Assembly (NCBI RefSeq): GCF_039543565.1
Contig: NZ_BAABJZ010000023.1
Location: forward strand, 1 to 64,000
Direction of reading: 5' to 3'
DNA length: 64,000 nucleotides
From: Ferrimonas pelagia
GTDB taxonomy: Bacteria > Pseudomonadota > Gammaproteobacteria > Enterobacterales > Shewanellaceae
A program made the position numbers and the translations under genes. Positions 33,673-42,577 of this stretch are shown here, piece after piece. How positions within the stretch are numbered: position 1 is the first letter of the stretch; every line of letters begins with the position of its first letter. Under the pieces are notes generated by a model. That model searched no databases. It was given only the letters and a program-made list of their open reading frames with translations, and was not told the origin of the DNA.

Positions 33673-33902
33673 TATGCGCCGTACAGGGTCAGGTTGATGA
33701 TCCTGATCAATATCCCGATAAATAACAGTAAGATGCCGCTGCGATAACAGCGGAATTCGGTGATATTTAGATCACGTAATTGCCCGACCCATATCTGCCA
33801 CAGTGCCTGCCATTGTTGGGTGCGGCGTAGATACAGGGTGAGTGTTGCGAGCACCAAGATCAGACCGGTGAGCATGAAGCCAGTTTGGATAAGTGTTAGC
33901 AC
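33672..33902 (-). CDS. Small hypothetical membrane protein (76 aa)
   Basis: A 76-residue protein with two predicted membrane helices (about 4-24, TGLILVLATLTLYL, and 55-72, ILLLFIGILIRIINL) joined by a polar, Gln/Trp-rich loop. The start is GTG at 33902 because GGAGG lies 5 nt upstream; the frame remains open further upstream across the divergent gene but without coding character. I do not recognise the family. It is divergent from the DUF294 protein gene, sharing a 47-nt gap, and convergent with the symporter operon. Confidence 0.65.
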   Translation of the reverse strand: MLTLIQTGFMLTGLILVLATLTLYLRRTQQWQALWQIWVGQLRDLNITEFRCYRSGILLLFIGILIRIINLTLYGA

Positions 33903-33949
33903 GATTCCCTCCGTTTTTATGCAGTGTATCAAGGATCTGAGAGGCATAC

Positions 33950-35797
33950 ATGAGCAGTTCGGAACTGGCACCCATTGTGGATTTTCTGGCGACGCTGCAT
34001 CCGTTTGATCGGCTGTCATCGCAACAACTCGAGCAGGTCGGCAGGGGGATAGAGATCGCCTATTTTGCCCACCACCAGGGTCATGTACCGGTCGATTATT
34101 GCGAGCCTAAACTCTACGTGGTGCGCAATGGGGCGTTTGAGGTACAAAATGATGAGGGGGATCTGCTCGACCGATTGGGCGAGGGCGATTATTTCGGTTA
34201 TCCCTCGTTGTTGACTGGGGAGAAGATCAGCAACCGGATCCGGGTGCTAGAAGATGGCCTGGTTTACATCCTGTCCGATACCGTGTTTCGTCAGTTGCGC
34301 AGCGACTGTCGGGAATTTGATCGCTTTTTTAATCGCAAACATGCGGAGCGACTGCGTCATGGCGCACGATTTTTGGCCCGAGACCATCAAAGCACGGCGC
34401 GGGTAAAAAGTGTGATGGCCAGTCCGGCCGCCAGTATTGGCCCCGAGCTGACCGTGCAGGCGGCGGCGAAGCAGATGCAAGCTAAGAGGATCAGCTGTTT
34501 GCTGGTGGTTCAGGAGGGCCAGTTGGTGGGGATCTTGACCGATCGGGATCTGCGCAACCGGATCTTGGCTGAGGGTAAGGGTTGCGACACCCGGATCGCC
34601 CAGGTGATGACCACGCCGCCGTTATCGGTCAATCCGGCGACCTTGGTGTTTGAAGCGATGTTGATCATGAGTCGGCATAATATTCATCATCTGCCGGTGG
34701 TCGATAAAGGCGAGCCGGTTGGCGTGGTGACCAGTACTGACATGATCCGGATGCAGCGCAATGATCCGCTGCATTTGATCGGTGAGATGGAGCGACAGAG
34801 CGATCGCGCTGAGCTGGTGAAGTTGGCGGGGCAGTTTCCTGTGCTGATGCAGAGCTTGATCCAGGCCGATGCCCGAGCGGAGGAGATCGGGCGGGTGCTG
34901 ACGTTGTTGACCGATACGCTGACGCGACGCCTGTTGATCATCGCACAAGAGAAGTTCGGCGCGGCCCCGATCCCCTGGTGTTGGTTGGCGTTCGGCTCTC
35001 AGGCACGGATGGATCAAGCGGGCAAGTCGGATCAAGATAATGGCTTGCTGTTGGCGCGCGAGCCTGACGCGGCACAGATGGCCTATTTTCAGGATCTGAG
35101 CCGGTTTGTTTGTGACGGCCTCAATGACGCCGGTTATGTCTATTGTCCGGGCAATATTATGGCGATGAATCCGAAGTGGTGTTTGTCCAAAGAGCGCTGG
35201 TTGGCGCAGTTCAAGCGCTGGACCCAAGAGCCCGAGCCGATCGCGGTGATGCATGCCAGCATCTTTTTTGATCTGCGTCCGGTCGCCGGCAATGTCACTC
35301 TAGGCCAGCACCTACAGCAACAAGTGTTGAAATTGTGCCAAGGCAATCAGATATTTTTAGCCATGATGGCCGCCAATGGTGGCAGTCAGTCGCCGCCGTT
35401 GGGATTCTTTCGTCAATTGGTGCTTGAACGCGATGGGGAGCAGCGCAAAGCACTGAACTTAAAACATAAGGGGGTGGCGCTGATCAACGACATTGCTCGC
35501 CTTTATGCCTTGTCTTGCGGCAGCTCAGAGGTCAGTACGCCGAAACGGATCCAGGCGGCGATGCTGGCAGGGCTACTGACCCGGAAGGATGCCTTAAACT
35601 TGGCGGATGCCTTGGAGTTTATAGCCCATCTGCGGCTGCAGAATCAGGGGCGGCAGGTGCAGGAGGGCGAAGCGCCGAGCAATTGGCTGGCGACGGCGAA
35701 GATCTCCGGCTTGATGCGGCATCAGCTCAAGGATGCGTTCGCGGTGGTCGCGCGGGCTCAGGATGGCATGAAGCTTAAATATGGACGTACGTTATGA
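33950..35797 (+). CDS. Cyclic nucleotide-binding/CBS/DUF294 nucleotidyltransferase protein
   Basis: A 615-residue cytoplasmic signalling protein. Domains in order: cNMP-binding-like fold (about 10-130), two CBS repeats that bind adenine nucleotides (about 155-275, with VGILTDRDLRNRI and VGVVTSTDMIRM), a DUF294 nucleotidyltransferase domain (about 305-440) with FGSQARMDQAGKSDQDNGLL, matching the G-S-x-x-R-x-D...D-x-D of GlnD-like transferases, and a C-terminal DUF294 helical domain. The catalytic acidic residues are kept, so activity is plausible but the target is unknown. Members usually neighbour ActP-like symporters, and here the symporter operon is 330 nt away. Its stop overlaps the exonuclease gene by 4 nt. 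Confidence 0.92.
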   Translation: MSSSELAPIVDFLATLHPFDRLSSQQLEQVGRGIEIAYFAHHQGHVPVDYCEPKLYVVRNGAFEVQNDEGDLLDRLGEGDYFGYPSLLTGEKISNRIRVLEDGLVYILSDTVFRQLRSDCREFDRFFNRKHAERLRHGARFLARDHQSTARVKSVMASPAASIGPELTVQAAAKQMQAKRISCLLVVQEGQLVGILTDRDLRNRILAEGKGCDTRIAQVMTTPPLSVNPATLVFEAMLIMSRHNIHHLPVVDKGEPVGVVTSTDMIRMQRNDPLHLIGEMERQSDRAELVKLAGQFPVLMQSLIQADARAEEIGRVLTLLTDTLTRRLLIIAQEKFGAAPIPWCWLAFGSQARMDQAGKSDQDNGLLLAREPDAAQMAYFQDLSRFVCDGLNDAGYVYCPGNIMAMNPKWCLSKERWLAQFKRWTQEPEPIAVMHASIFFDLRPVAGNVTLGQHLQQQVLKLCQGNQIFLAMMAANGGSQSPPLGFFRQLVLERDGEQRKALNLKHKGVALINDIARLYALSCGSSEVSTPKRIQAAMLAGLLTRKDALNLADALEFIAHLRLQNQGRQVQEGEAPSNWLATAKISGLMRHQLKDAFAVVARAQDGMKLKYGRTL

Positions 35798-36462
35798 TCT
35801 CGGCGCTGAGGTTCCGCTGGGCTCAGCTGCGTAATCGTTCAACGGAGCTGGCGCCCTATTACCGTGCGGGTCGGGCCGATCTGGCGCGGGATTACCGCCA
35901 GGCCAGGATGCTGGCATTGGATCTGGAATTGACCGGTCTGGATCCGCAGCAGGATCAGATCCTGTCGATCGGCTGCGTGCCAATTGAACAGGGTCGATTG
36001 CAGTTAAGCCAGGCACATGATCAAGTGGTGCTGATCAACGGCGAGGTCGGTGACAGTTGTACCATCCACGGGATCCGAGATCGGGATATGGCCGCGGGGA
36101 TCCCCCTGGCTCAGGCCCTCAGTGACTTGATCCCGATGCTGGCAGGCCGCGTACTGATCTGCCATAACGCAAGACTGGATCTGGCCTTTTTACAGCAGGG
36201 TCTTCGTCGCTGCTTCGGGCAGGGGTTGCCGCTGATGGCGGTGGATACCCTGTCGTTGGAGCTAAAGCGTTTTGCTCAGCGTGACGAGACGCCAAAGGCG
36301 GACGCGCTGCAATTGGGCCGTTGCCGGGCGCGTTACGAGTTGCCCAATTATCCAGGCCACCATGCGCTGGTGGATGCGATCGCCTGCGGTGAGCTGCTGT
36401 TAGCGCAGGCTTCTGCGATGAGTGGACGACATACTTTGTCGCTGGGCCGCCTGCTTCGCTAG
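35794..36462 (+). CDS. DnaQ-like 3'-5' exonuclease
   Basis: A 222-residue DEDDh-type exonuclease. Exo I is LALDLELTGLDPQQDQIL (D-x-E), Exo II is CHNARLDLAFLQ, and Exo III is HHALVDAIACGELL (H-x-x-x-x-D). It resembles the epsilon proofreading domain, but in this context it is a stand-alone protein coupled to the DUF294 gene by a 4-nt ATGA overlap. The pairing of a DUF294/CBS protein with such an exonuclease recurs near acetate-type symporters; its nucleic-acid or nucleotide substrate is not known. Confidence 0.93.
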   Translation: MISALRFRWAQLRNRSTELAPYYRAGRADLARDYRQARMLALDLELTGLDPQQDQILSIGCVPIEQGRLQLSQAHDQVVLINGEVGDSCTIHGIRDRDMAAGIPLAQALSDLIPMLAGRVLICHNARLDLAFLQQGLRRCFGQGLPLMAVDTLSLELKRFAQRDETPKADALQLGRCRARYELPNYPGHHALVDAIACGELLLAQASAMSGRHTLSLGRLLR

Positions 36463-36494
36463 GGCAACATCGGGGGTTCTGCTCGGGAGCGTAT

Positions 36495-36782
36495 ATGAAA
36501 GATGAGATCGATATTCGACAAGCGCTCCGGGTTTTTGATCGGATCCGCCAATATGGCCAGCCATGCTCTGACGGTTACCGTTGGCAAGGGGTTATTGCTG
36601 CTAGCGGCTATGATGGATACCAGATCAGTCTCAGTGACGGCACGGTCACCCTGTGGTTGATGTTTCATAGCAGCCATCAATTTGAAAGCGGTAACCGGCT
36701 TGAACGAGAGCAGTTGCTGCAACGTCTGGCGCAGCTCGATGCCATTGATCGCGTTGGGCCGGACACGCCCCGCTACAGTTGA
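36495..36782 (+). CDS. DUF3081 family protein
   Basis: A 95-residue protein of the DUF3081 family, found in Shewanella, Vibrio and relatives. The conserved pattern is visible: KDEIDIRQALRVFDRIRQYG at the start, then GYRWQGVIAASGYDGYQISLSDG and LWLMFHSSHQFE. It follows the exonuclease gene by 32 nt with GGGAG before ATG, so it may be part of that operon. Its end overlaps the stop of the opposing GGDEF-EAL gene by 10 nt. Function unknown. Confidence 0.85.
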   Translation: MKDEIDIRQALRVFDRIRQYGQPCSDGYRWQGVIAASGYDGYQISLSDGTVTLWLMFHSSHQFESGNRLEREQLLQRLAQLDAIDRVGPDTPRYS

Positions 36783-38710
36783 TGAGCCTCTTCCCACGAG
36801 TGCGACACGAAGCCTTGGATCCCATTGACGTACAATTCGTTAAATCGGCGCAGTTGCTCAGAGTTTTCGATCCGCGTCGCGATGATCTGTAACTTCAGGT
36901 TGCGTGCCGTGCGGCACAAGGAGACGAGGAGATCTTGCTGTTGGGCGTCGTCGAGTCGCTGACTGTACAGGTGATCCAATTTGACGTAAGCGGGAGCGGG
37001 TAACTCGGTGAGGTAGTTGATGTCGTAGATATGACGGCCAAAGCCGTCGATCCCAAACTGAAAGCCGGCGGTCGTGATCAACTCACAGGCGAGCATCGCC
37101 TCTTCCCGCTGCTGGAAAAAGGCCGATTCAGGGATCTCGAGTAGCAACTTTTTGCCCAGCGGTTGCTGTTGATTGAGTGTGCGCTTAAGCCAACGGATGA
37201 AGCCCATATCGGTCAGGCTATAAGGGGAAATATTGATGGCGAGAGGCTGAGATCTTGGCTTGGACAAGCGCTCAAACGCACGGGTTAACACATAGCGGTC
37301 AAACATGGCCGTTTTGCCCATGGCTTCTAAGGCGGGCAAAAATTTGGACGCGCTGCAATACTCCCCAGGCAACTCGATGGCACTAAACAGCTCATAATGG
37401 AGCAAGGTTCCGTCCAAGGTTAACGCCGGTTGTTGGCGAAAGCTGATGCATTCCTGTGCGATCGCTGTCTCAACCATCTCAAACCACTGGTGCCGGCCGC
37501 GGGCGATACCGAGTTGATTATGTCGCTGCACTAATGGCTGACCGTCACCACTTTTGCTGGCGTCGATCAGCATGCCATCAAGCAGAGCCAGCATTTCGGA
37601 AGGCTCGTGTGGCGTCTCACTGTAGAGTCCAACCATTTGAGCCCGGGCGGGCGCGATCTCCAACGGTGTCGGTGTGATCTGGTCCAGACTCTGCTGGATG
37701 CGATGACTCAGGCTCTCTAGCTCGTCTTCAATCACCTCAGTGATCAACAAGGCAAATTCGGTATTGCTCAGCCGCACTAAACTGAGCAACGACGGGTTTG
37801 CCACGAGCAGGGAGAGCGTTTGCTGCAGTTGTTGTGACGCATTGCGGTAGTCCGTTTCACTGCGCCGGTCCAGTATGATCGCCAGCGACGGGACGGACAG
37901 CAAACAGAGCAAGCCGCTTGAGCCATCCTTGATCCAACGTTCCATCTGCGCCTGCAATAACAATCGATTTCCGACTCCAGATAGGGGATCGGTGTAGATC
38001 CGTTGCTGCAACCGCTTGGCTTCCTCCGCTTGCTCGTCAAATAATTTGTTAAAGTGCTTACCCACGATCTGAAAGGCGCGCTGTAACCGAGCAAACTCGA
38101 TGGTGCTGGCGTTGACCTCAATCAGCGGCAAATGGCGGTAATTGGCGATAGCCTCGCTTTGGCTGCAGATCACCTTGAGCGGTTTCATTAGATAATGGAG
38201 CCAAACGGATAAGAGGGCGCAGGTAAGCAAAGTGATAATGAGTGAAGTGACAAGCAATTCTAGGATGTTTGTCCAAAGGCGGTCGGAAGCCTGAGCGGTG
38301 CTGCCGAGCAATTCAAGCCGTGCCAGTGGTTGCCATTGCGACTGGATAAGCACTGAATGTTGCGGCTGGCTAAACAGAGGTAACGAGGAAAACCAATCAG
38401 GAGCGTTCTGATGGACCGAGATGCTTGAACGCTGCCAGATAACGCTGCTGTTTGGGTGCGTCAGCGTGATCCCTTGCAGCTCTTCGTTGGCCAGGTACTC
38501 AGATAACAGCGTGTCGAGGGCAAACCGGTCATCGGCAGTGAGCAAGGGTTTGAGCGCTATGGCCAAGGACGCCAGGCTCTCTTTGAGTTGCTGCTCCTGT
38601 TGATCAGCAATGAATTCGCGCTGATCTGCCATGTACACGGTGATCAGCGAGAGGGTCATCAAGGTTAGGCTGCCGATGAAGACGAAGGCCAACTGGCGAA
38701 AGAGCGTCAC
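36773..38710 (-). CDS. Degenerate GGDEF-EAL membrane protein (LapD-like c-di-GMP receptor)
   Basis: A 645-residue inner-membrane protein. Two helices (about 7-28 and 150-172) enclose a LapD/MoxY-type periplasmic domain, then a HAMP-like region, a GGDEF-fold domain and an EAL-fold domain. Both catalytic domains look dead: GG(D/E)EF reads SNTEF, EAL reads ELF, DDFGTG reads DGFGRH, and the A-E-G-V-E loop reads A-T-R-I-E, although NISP, the KLD lysine and QGF remain. This fits a c-di-GMP-binding receptor such as LapD rather than a cyclase or phosphodiesterase. No LapG protease or adhesin gene is adjacent, so its partner is unknown. CsrD is an alternative homologue. Confidence 0.88.
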   Translation of the reverse strand: MTLFRQLAFVFIGSLTLMTLSLITVYMADQREFIADQQEQQLKESLASLAIALKPLLTADDRFALDTLLSEYLANEELQGITLTHPNSSVIWQRSSISVHQNAPDWFSSLPLFSQPQHSVLIQSQWQPLARLELLGSTAQASDRLWTNILELLVTSLIITLLTCALLSVWLHYLMKPLKVICSQSEAIANYRHLPLIEVNASTIEFARLQRAFQIVGKHFNKLFDEQAEEAKRLQQRIYTDPLSGVGNRLLLQAQMERWIKDGSSGLLCLLSVPSLAIILDRRSETDYRNASQQLQQTLSLLVANPSLLSLVRLSNTEFALLITEVIEDELESLSHRIQQSLDQITPTPLEIAPARAQMVGLYSETPHEPSEMLALLDGMLIDASKSGDGQPLVQRHNQLGIARGRHQWFEMVETAIAQECISFRQQPALTLDGTLLHYELFSAIELPGEYCSASKFLPALEAMGKTAMFDRYVLTRAFERLSKPRSQPLAINISPYSLTDMGFIRWLKRTLNQQQPLGKKLLLEIPESAFFQQREEAMLACELITTAGFQFGIDGFGRHIYDINYLTELPAPAYVKLDHLYSQRLDDAQQQDLLVSLCRTARNLKLQIIATRIENSEQLRRFNELYVNGIQGFVSHSWEEAHQL

Positions 38711-39382
38711 TGATATCCCCCGGAAGCATTAGAAAAAATGTGTATTTATGGGGCTGTACCACACCAGAGCTTGAGCTCCTCGGCGATGACCAATCCATGG
38801 ATAAAGGCGGTGTTACTGCTGCGTCCTTTTCGTAACCATTTCATCCTATGGTCCCGATTCTGTTCAGCCTCATAGCTGGCACCCACGAATGGACGTAATG
38901 AAGATCAGCGTCGGTTTGTCGTGACCTCACAGCGTCGGTCGACCTATACCACGCAGTTATCACTCAAAAGTGTAGAGCAATAATGGCCAAGTGGTTGTTT
39001 TGCTCTTACATAGTCTCGGGCCGTCCAACGGGCAACCCTGCTGCTGGGCCCGCGAATGGGCGATGTGGTCTGAAAGGGCAACTGCCCCGACCCAAGCGTC
39101 GTCATTGTCGCGATGGACTGACCAAGCGATTGAAGCTCGGCAAACTGAGGCCGTGTATTGGTGCTAGGAGCATTGCCCCGGGTCTCAACCGGAACGGATG
39201 GGGTGAGCATGGGCGAGGTTAGACAGTATGGCGGTTGCGTGACGGGGTGAGTGCTCCTGGGCTGATGCTAGGGTGACACAGGGGAAAGTTTCGCCGCGAC
39301 ATGGACGGTCTTGACGGAAAAGTGGTGCAATGACTCCAATTCAGTATAATCCGCAGCCATTTCATGTTTAAAGAGTGTTGTC
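38711..39382. other. Intergenic region without supported gene
   Basis: A 672-nt gap between the divergent LapD-like and DUF3332 genes. Short open frames on both strands between 38944 and 39222 have no ribosome site and no family resemblance. It presumably holds both promoters, but I cannot define them. Confidence 0.4.
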
Positions 39383-39934
39383 ATGAGAAAAAGCGTTTTG
39401 GCTGTTTGCGTTGCGGCCCTATGTACCTCTTCATTGTCTGGCTGCATGGGACAAATGGCATTGAGCTCAGCGGTGAGTGAAGTGAACTTGACGGTGGTGG
39501 ATAATCGTTATGGTCGTGCGGGTTTGTTCGCCTTAATGAGCCCGATCTATGGGATCGCATCTATTGGTGATCTGTTCATTGTGAATTCGATCGAGTTCTG
39601 GACGGGTACCAACCCGGTGTCCGGACGCTCTCCCGCGATCGTGGATATGCCGGTAGAAACCATCTTTCGAGTTAACCCACATCTGGATCCCAGCCTGACG
39701 GAGTCGCCTAATCTGACCTTGCCGAACCTGCAAACCCAAGTCGAACCGGTGCGGCACATCGAGATGCACTACCTGAGCGAGTATGAGGCACAAATGCGGG
39801 TGGAGTTTAGCGACGGGAGCGAGCAGATCCTGCTTGGTCGCAAGCAGGCCGAACAGGTTATCTTTATCCTCGATGGTGTGGAGGTGACTCGTGCCTCAAC
39901 GGAGCAATTGGCCGTTTTCGCCGCGCGAGGATAA
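39383..39934 (+). CDS. DUF3332 family lipoprotein
   Basis: A 183-residue exported protein with a lipoprotein signal: MRKSVLAVCVAALCTSSLSGC, lipobox LSGC with the lipidated Cys at residue 21. The DUF3332 core follows, with CMGQMALSSAVSEVNLTVVDNRYG at the start and IGDLFIVNSIEFWTGTNP in the middle, similar to Vibrio and Shewanella members. Likely anchored in the outer or inner membrane facing the periplasm. Function unknown, no operon partner. Confidence 0.9.
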   Translation: MRKSVLAVCVAALCTSSLSGCMGQMALSSAVSEVNLTVVDNRYGRAGLFALMSPIYGIASIGDLFIVNSIEFWTGTNPVSGRSPAIVDMPVETIFRVNPHLDPSLTESPNLTLPNLQTQVEPVRHIEMHYLSEYEAQMRVEFSDGSEQILLGRKQAEQVIFILDGVEVTRASTEQLAVFAARG

Positions 39935-40063
39935 ACCAAGAACCATATAGGAAGTGTTATCTACCAAGCGATTTAGCAGCTAATGGAAGCTGTGGTAGTG
40001 GTCTTAGATCCATAGGGAGCGGTTTACTCGTTAGTTCTAAAAGACGTGTAATGGATTAAATAT

Positions 40064-40098
40064 TCGACAGTTGTCGAGTAGAGTCTAGGCTTTAGAAT
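40064..40098 (+). promoter_or_regulatory. Predicted promoter with overlapping palindrome
   Basis: TTGTCG (40071-40076) and TAGAAT (40093-40098) are 16 nt apart. A palindrome with arms TCGACA and TGTCGA (40064-40077, 2-bp centre) covers the -35, as expected of a repressor operator. The downstream gene encodes a ribbon-helix-helix-like protein that could bind it. Confidence 0.45.
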
Positions 40099-40124
40099 GG
40101 GCCTAGCAAAAGGAGTGCTGACTG

Positions 40125-40370
40125 ATGAAGACGAAGGATCGTCATCCCATTACCGTCTATCTGGATCGAGAGCAGTTTCAGCAATTGGAGCGCTTGACCG
40201 CGCAATCTGGTTTCCTGTCATTGGAAGATTATGTGGCGGGGTTGTTGAGCAGTAAGCTGAAAGACAGCGCGATATCGACGTCATCGGAACGATTAACCTT
40301 GGAGCTGACCGAAGTGATCGACGCTGCGTGCACGCAAGACACGAGCGCCAAACATCAGTCACACACTTAG
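40125..40370 (+). CDS. Small ribbon-helix-helix-like protein
   Basis: An 81-residue protein whose first half fits a ribbon-helix-helix fold: ITVYLDREQFQQLERLTAQSG (strand, helix A) and LSLEDYVAGLLSSKLK (helix B). Such proteins are usually DNA-binding repressors, often antitoxins, but no toxin gene is adjacent. The second half is hydrophilic and unremarkable. AGGAG lies 9 nt upstream. A palindrome over the predicted promoter suggests autorepression. It converges with the endonuclease/exonuclease/phosphatase gene, with stops 10 nt apart. Confidence 0.65.
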   Translation: MKTKDRHPITVYLDREQFQQLERLTAQSGFLSLEDYVAGLLSSKLKDSAISTSSERLTLELTEVIDAACTQDTSAKHQSHT

Positions 40371-40380
40371 TGCGCTCCAC

Positions 40381-41487
40381 TTAATCTGTTAAGGCCAGTT
40401 CTAGCCACACCAATCGATGATCGGATGAGGCGCCTCTGTGGGCGATTAAGCGATGCAGCGGCGAGTGCTTGTGTGGCCAGAATACCCCGCCATCCAGGAT
40501 CTCAAATCCCCGCTTCGACGGCAGGACATAATCGACGCGTGCGCGCCACTGTGCGGTATGGGTCGCAGCGTAAGGGTTGTCCGGCGAATGAGCGGCGCCT
40601 CCTTGGCTGGTTGGAACGAAATCGCCGTTGACCGCGGGATGTTGCAATAACTGCTGTATGGCGCCAGGGCGGCTGCTGCCTTCATCGGGCGAGGCGTTGT
40701 AATCGCCAAGAATGACGAAGCGTCGACCCTCTGGCAGCCCTCCTTGCTTACCTTGATCGTCAATGAGGTAGGGGGCACCGTCGTCGCTGATGTGATCGGC
40801 CCAAAGACGGATCTCATCAAAGTTGCGAGCGCCATTCCGGCCCTCGGGCCCATCAAAGACCGGTGGGGTCGGATGGGCGGCGAGTACATGGACAAGGTTA
40901 TTTTCAATCAGTATTGGTACATCCCAATGGGATTTCGATGACAAGCGTAGGCCTTGCCAGGTAGTCGCATCGTAGAAGTCAGAGCCGTCCACATTGAGGA
41001 TGGATTGCGCGTTTGGCATGGTGTGCCACTTTAAGTTCTGAAAGTTTCTGATCTTGTCATAATCAATGGGAAAACGAGAAAGCAGTACCATGCCGTATTG
41101 GCCGGGGTAATGGCCAAAGCCCCAAGCATCGCCGGCGGTACCGCTGGCAATCCCATCCCCATCGATATCGAATGGACTTGCGATGCCGGTATTGACTGGC
41201 GCTACAAAATAGAAAGGATAATCGACCGGCTGGGCTCCCCGTTGACCGACCTGCAAATAGTGACGGATGAACGCCTCTACGCCTTGGTTTGGATCAGGAA
41301 TGTAGTCAAATTCATTAAGCAGAATGATGTCTGGCCGAGTGCGCTGGATGATCTCGGCAATATTTTTTATCTGGCGGTGCTCACCGTTTGCCAAGCGTTG
41401 TTTGAGGGCGTTGGATTGGCGGGGATCAGTGCGGGTTTTGCGGTAATTATCCGCCTCCATACTGACATTAAAAGTGGCGATCTTCAC
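40381..41487 (-). CDS. Endonuclease/exonuclease/phosphatase-family protein
   Basis: A 368-residue Mg-dependent phosphohydrolase of the EEP (DNase I-like) superfamily. The motifs are spread as expected: KIATFNVSM at the N-terminus, LLNEFDYI with the metal-binding glutamate, LAAHPTPP, the catalytic LGDYNASPDEG and the closing SSDHRLVW. A calcium-like acidic loop (FDIDGDGIASG) lies near residue 107. No signal peptide is visible with this start, though many relatives are secreted. Substrate (nucleic acid, phospholipid or phosphorylated metabolite) unknown. Confidence 0.9.
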   Translation of the reverse strand: MKIATFNVSMEADNYRKTRTDPRQSNALKQRLANGEHRQIKNIAEIIQRTRPDIILLNEFDYIPDPNQGVEAFIRHYLQVGQRGAQPVDYPFYFVAPVNTGIASPFDIDGDGIASGTAGDAWGFGHYPGQYGMVLLSRFPIDYDKIRNFQNLKWHTMPNAQSILNVDGSDFYDATTWQGLRLSSKSHWDVPILIENNLVHVLAAHPTPPVFDGPEGRNGARNFDEIRLWADHISDDGAPYLIDDQGKQGGLPEGRRFVILGDYNASPDEGSSRPGAIQQLLQHPAVNGDFVPTSQGGAAHSPDNPYAATHTAQWRARVDYVLPSKRGFEILDGGVFWPHKHSPLHRLIAHRGASSDHRLVWLELALTD

Positions 41488-42577
41488 GGTGCTTTCCTGT
41501 TGTCCCTATCAATGGCATATCGAGTCCGATCTGTGCGGGTAAGCCCTTTAATCGGTCGCGCTCAATGGGCGAGCGTCGCAACACGATGAGATGGCGCCTC
41601 ATCATATGCGGTTCATGACTTATTGGCTCTATTTATCGTTTGAAGCGATATGAAGCAAGCGTTCTGCTAGGCGCAGTATCTTCTTGTGCTAGAGCGAGTG
41701 ACGCCGTCAGACAAGGCGTTCAAGTGTGGCACAGATACAGATCACTGCCGTGGGGCGCGCTAGCAAGCGCAGCCAATGGAACGTTCATGAGCCACCGCAT
41801 GCACTGGGCCTACCTTGTTACACGTAATTTAATGATTTAATTAATTATTTTTGGTGTCATAAAAGGTTACCAAAGATCTCCAAAAGAAGGGCTGTATTCG
41901 AACGGACTGTGCAGGGCACCAAGGCGGTGGACCGTGGCTTGATAAAAGCTCGTTGCGGGCTCGTGGGAAGGGTTGGAGTGACAGGCCGGATCGGCGCCAG
42001 GAGCAGTTCCTAGGTTCTAGGATCACTGCGCTGCTAAGTTCTAGGAAGAGCAAAAGCGAAAGGTTAGTGGGCCGCCAAAACCGGATCCTTTGTTCAATAA
42101 CCGATGTGGCCGTAGGTCGGGTTAGCGAGCGCTCTTTTCGCGTAACCCGACATAGCGAATGAGAAACAACCACTGAGCTAAAGAGGCAATACGAGCACCC
42201 TTGGAACGGCAAGGCGATTACGTTGTCGAGTGACTGCAAGGGTGCCAAAGCGGCCGTTCGTTGAAACGGCGAACATTCCGTCTGATAGTGTCTCTATTTC
42301 ACCCAGAGAACTGTGCCAGTGTGCGCCTTATCTATTGATTTGTATGGACCTTGCTAATCCCAGATACTTGGTAAGATCGTTTATCTGCTTCTGCATGCCG
42401 CTGTTCAAAAATATCATGTCTGCGTTGCCAAGCTGATTCGCTTCGCACGCCCCTTTATGGTCATACGATCCCTTGAACTTTAATCTTGAGTGCAAGGGCA
42501 AAATGCAGGAGCTAAAGCTTTGGATCAATAGGTGGCAATACAAACTATGAGCGGCTATTGGCTACTTTTTAGCAAAG
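41488..42577. other. Gene-poor accessory region with repeats
   Basis: About 1.1 kb, AT-richer than its surroundings, with no supported gene on either strand. It contains TTCCTAGGTTCTAGGATC-type stretches (42007-42055) and a palindromic REP-like element at 42116-42151. A 71-codon frame on the minus strand at 42328-42543 lacks a convincing start site. The composition suggests decayed, horizontally acquired DNA. Confidence 0.4.
42116..42151. repeat. REP-like palindromic element
   Basis: GTCGGGTTA (42116-42124) pairs with TAACCCGAC (42143-42151), with additional GCG/CGC pairing inside. Hairpins of the type CGTAGGTCGGGTTA...TAACCCGACA are widespread intergenic repeats in proteobacteria. Only one copy is in the window. 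Confidence 0.65.

Noticed and set aside
41700..41800. Stretch resembling an integron attC site (GACAAGGCGTTCAAGTGTGG and a later TTGTTAC)
   Set aside because: Core sites do not pair as attC boxes, no integrase IntI or cassette array is present, so the similarity is probably chance.
42328..42543. 71-codon minus-strand frame in the gene-poor stretch
   Set aside because: Amino-acid composition looks somewhat protein-like but there is no ribosome site, and no family was recognised.
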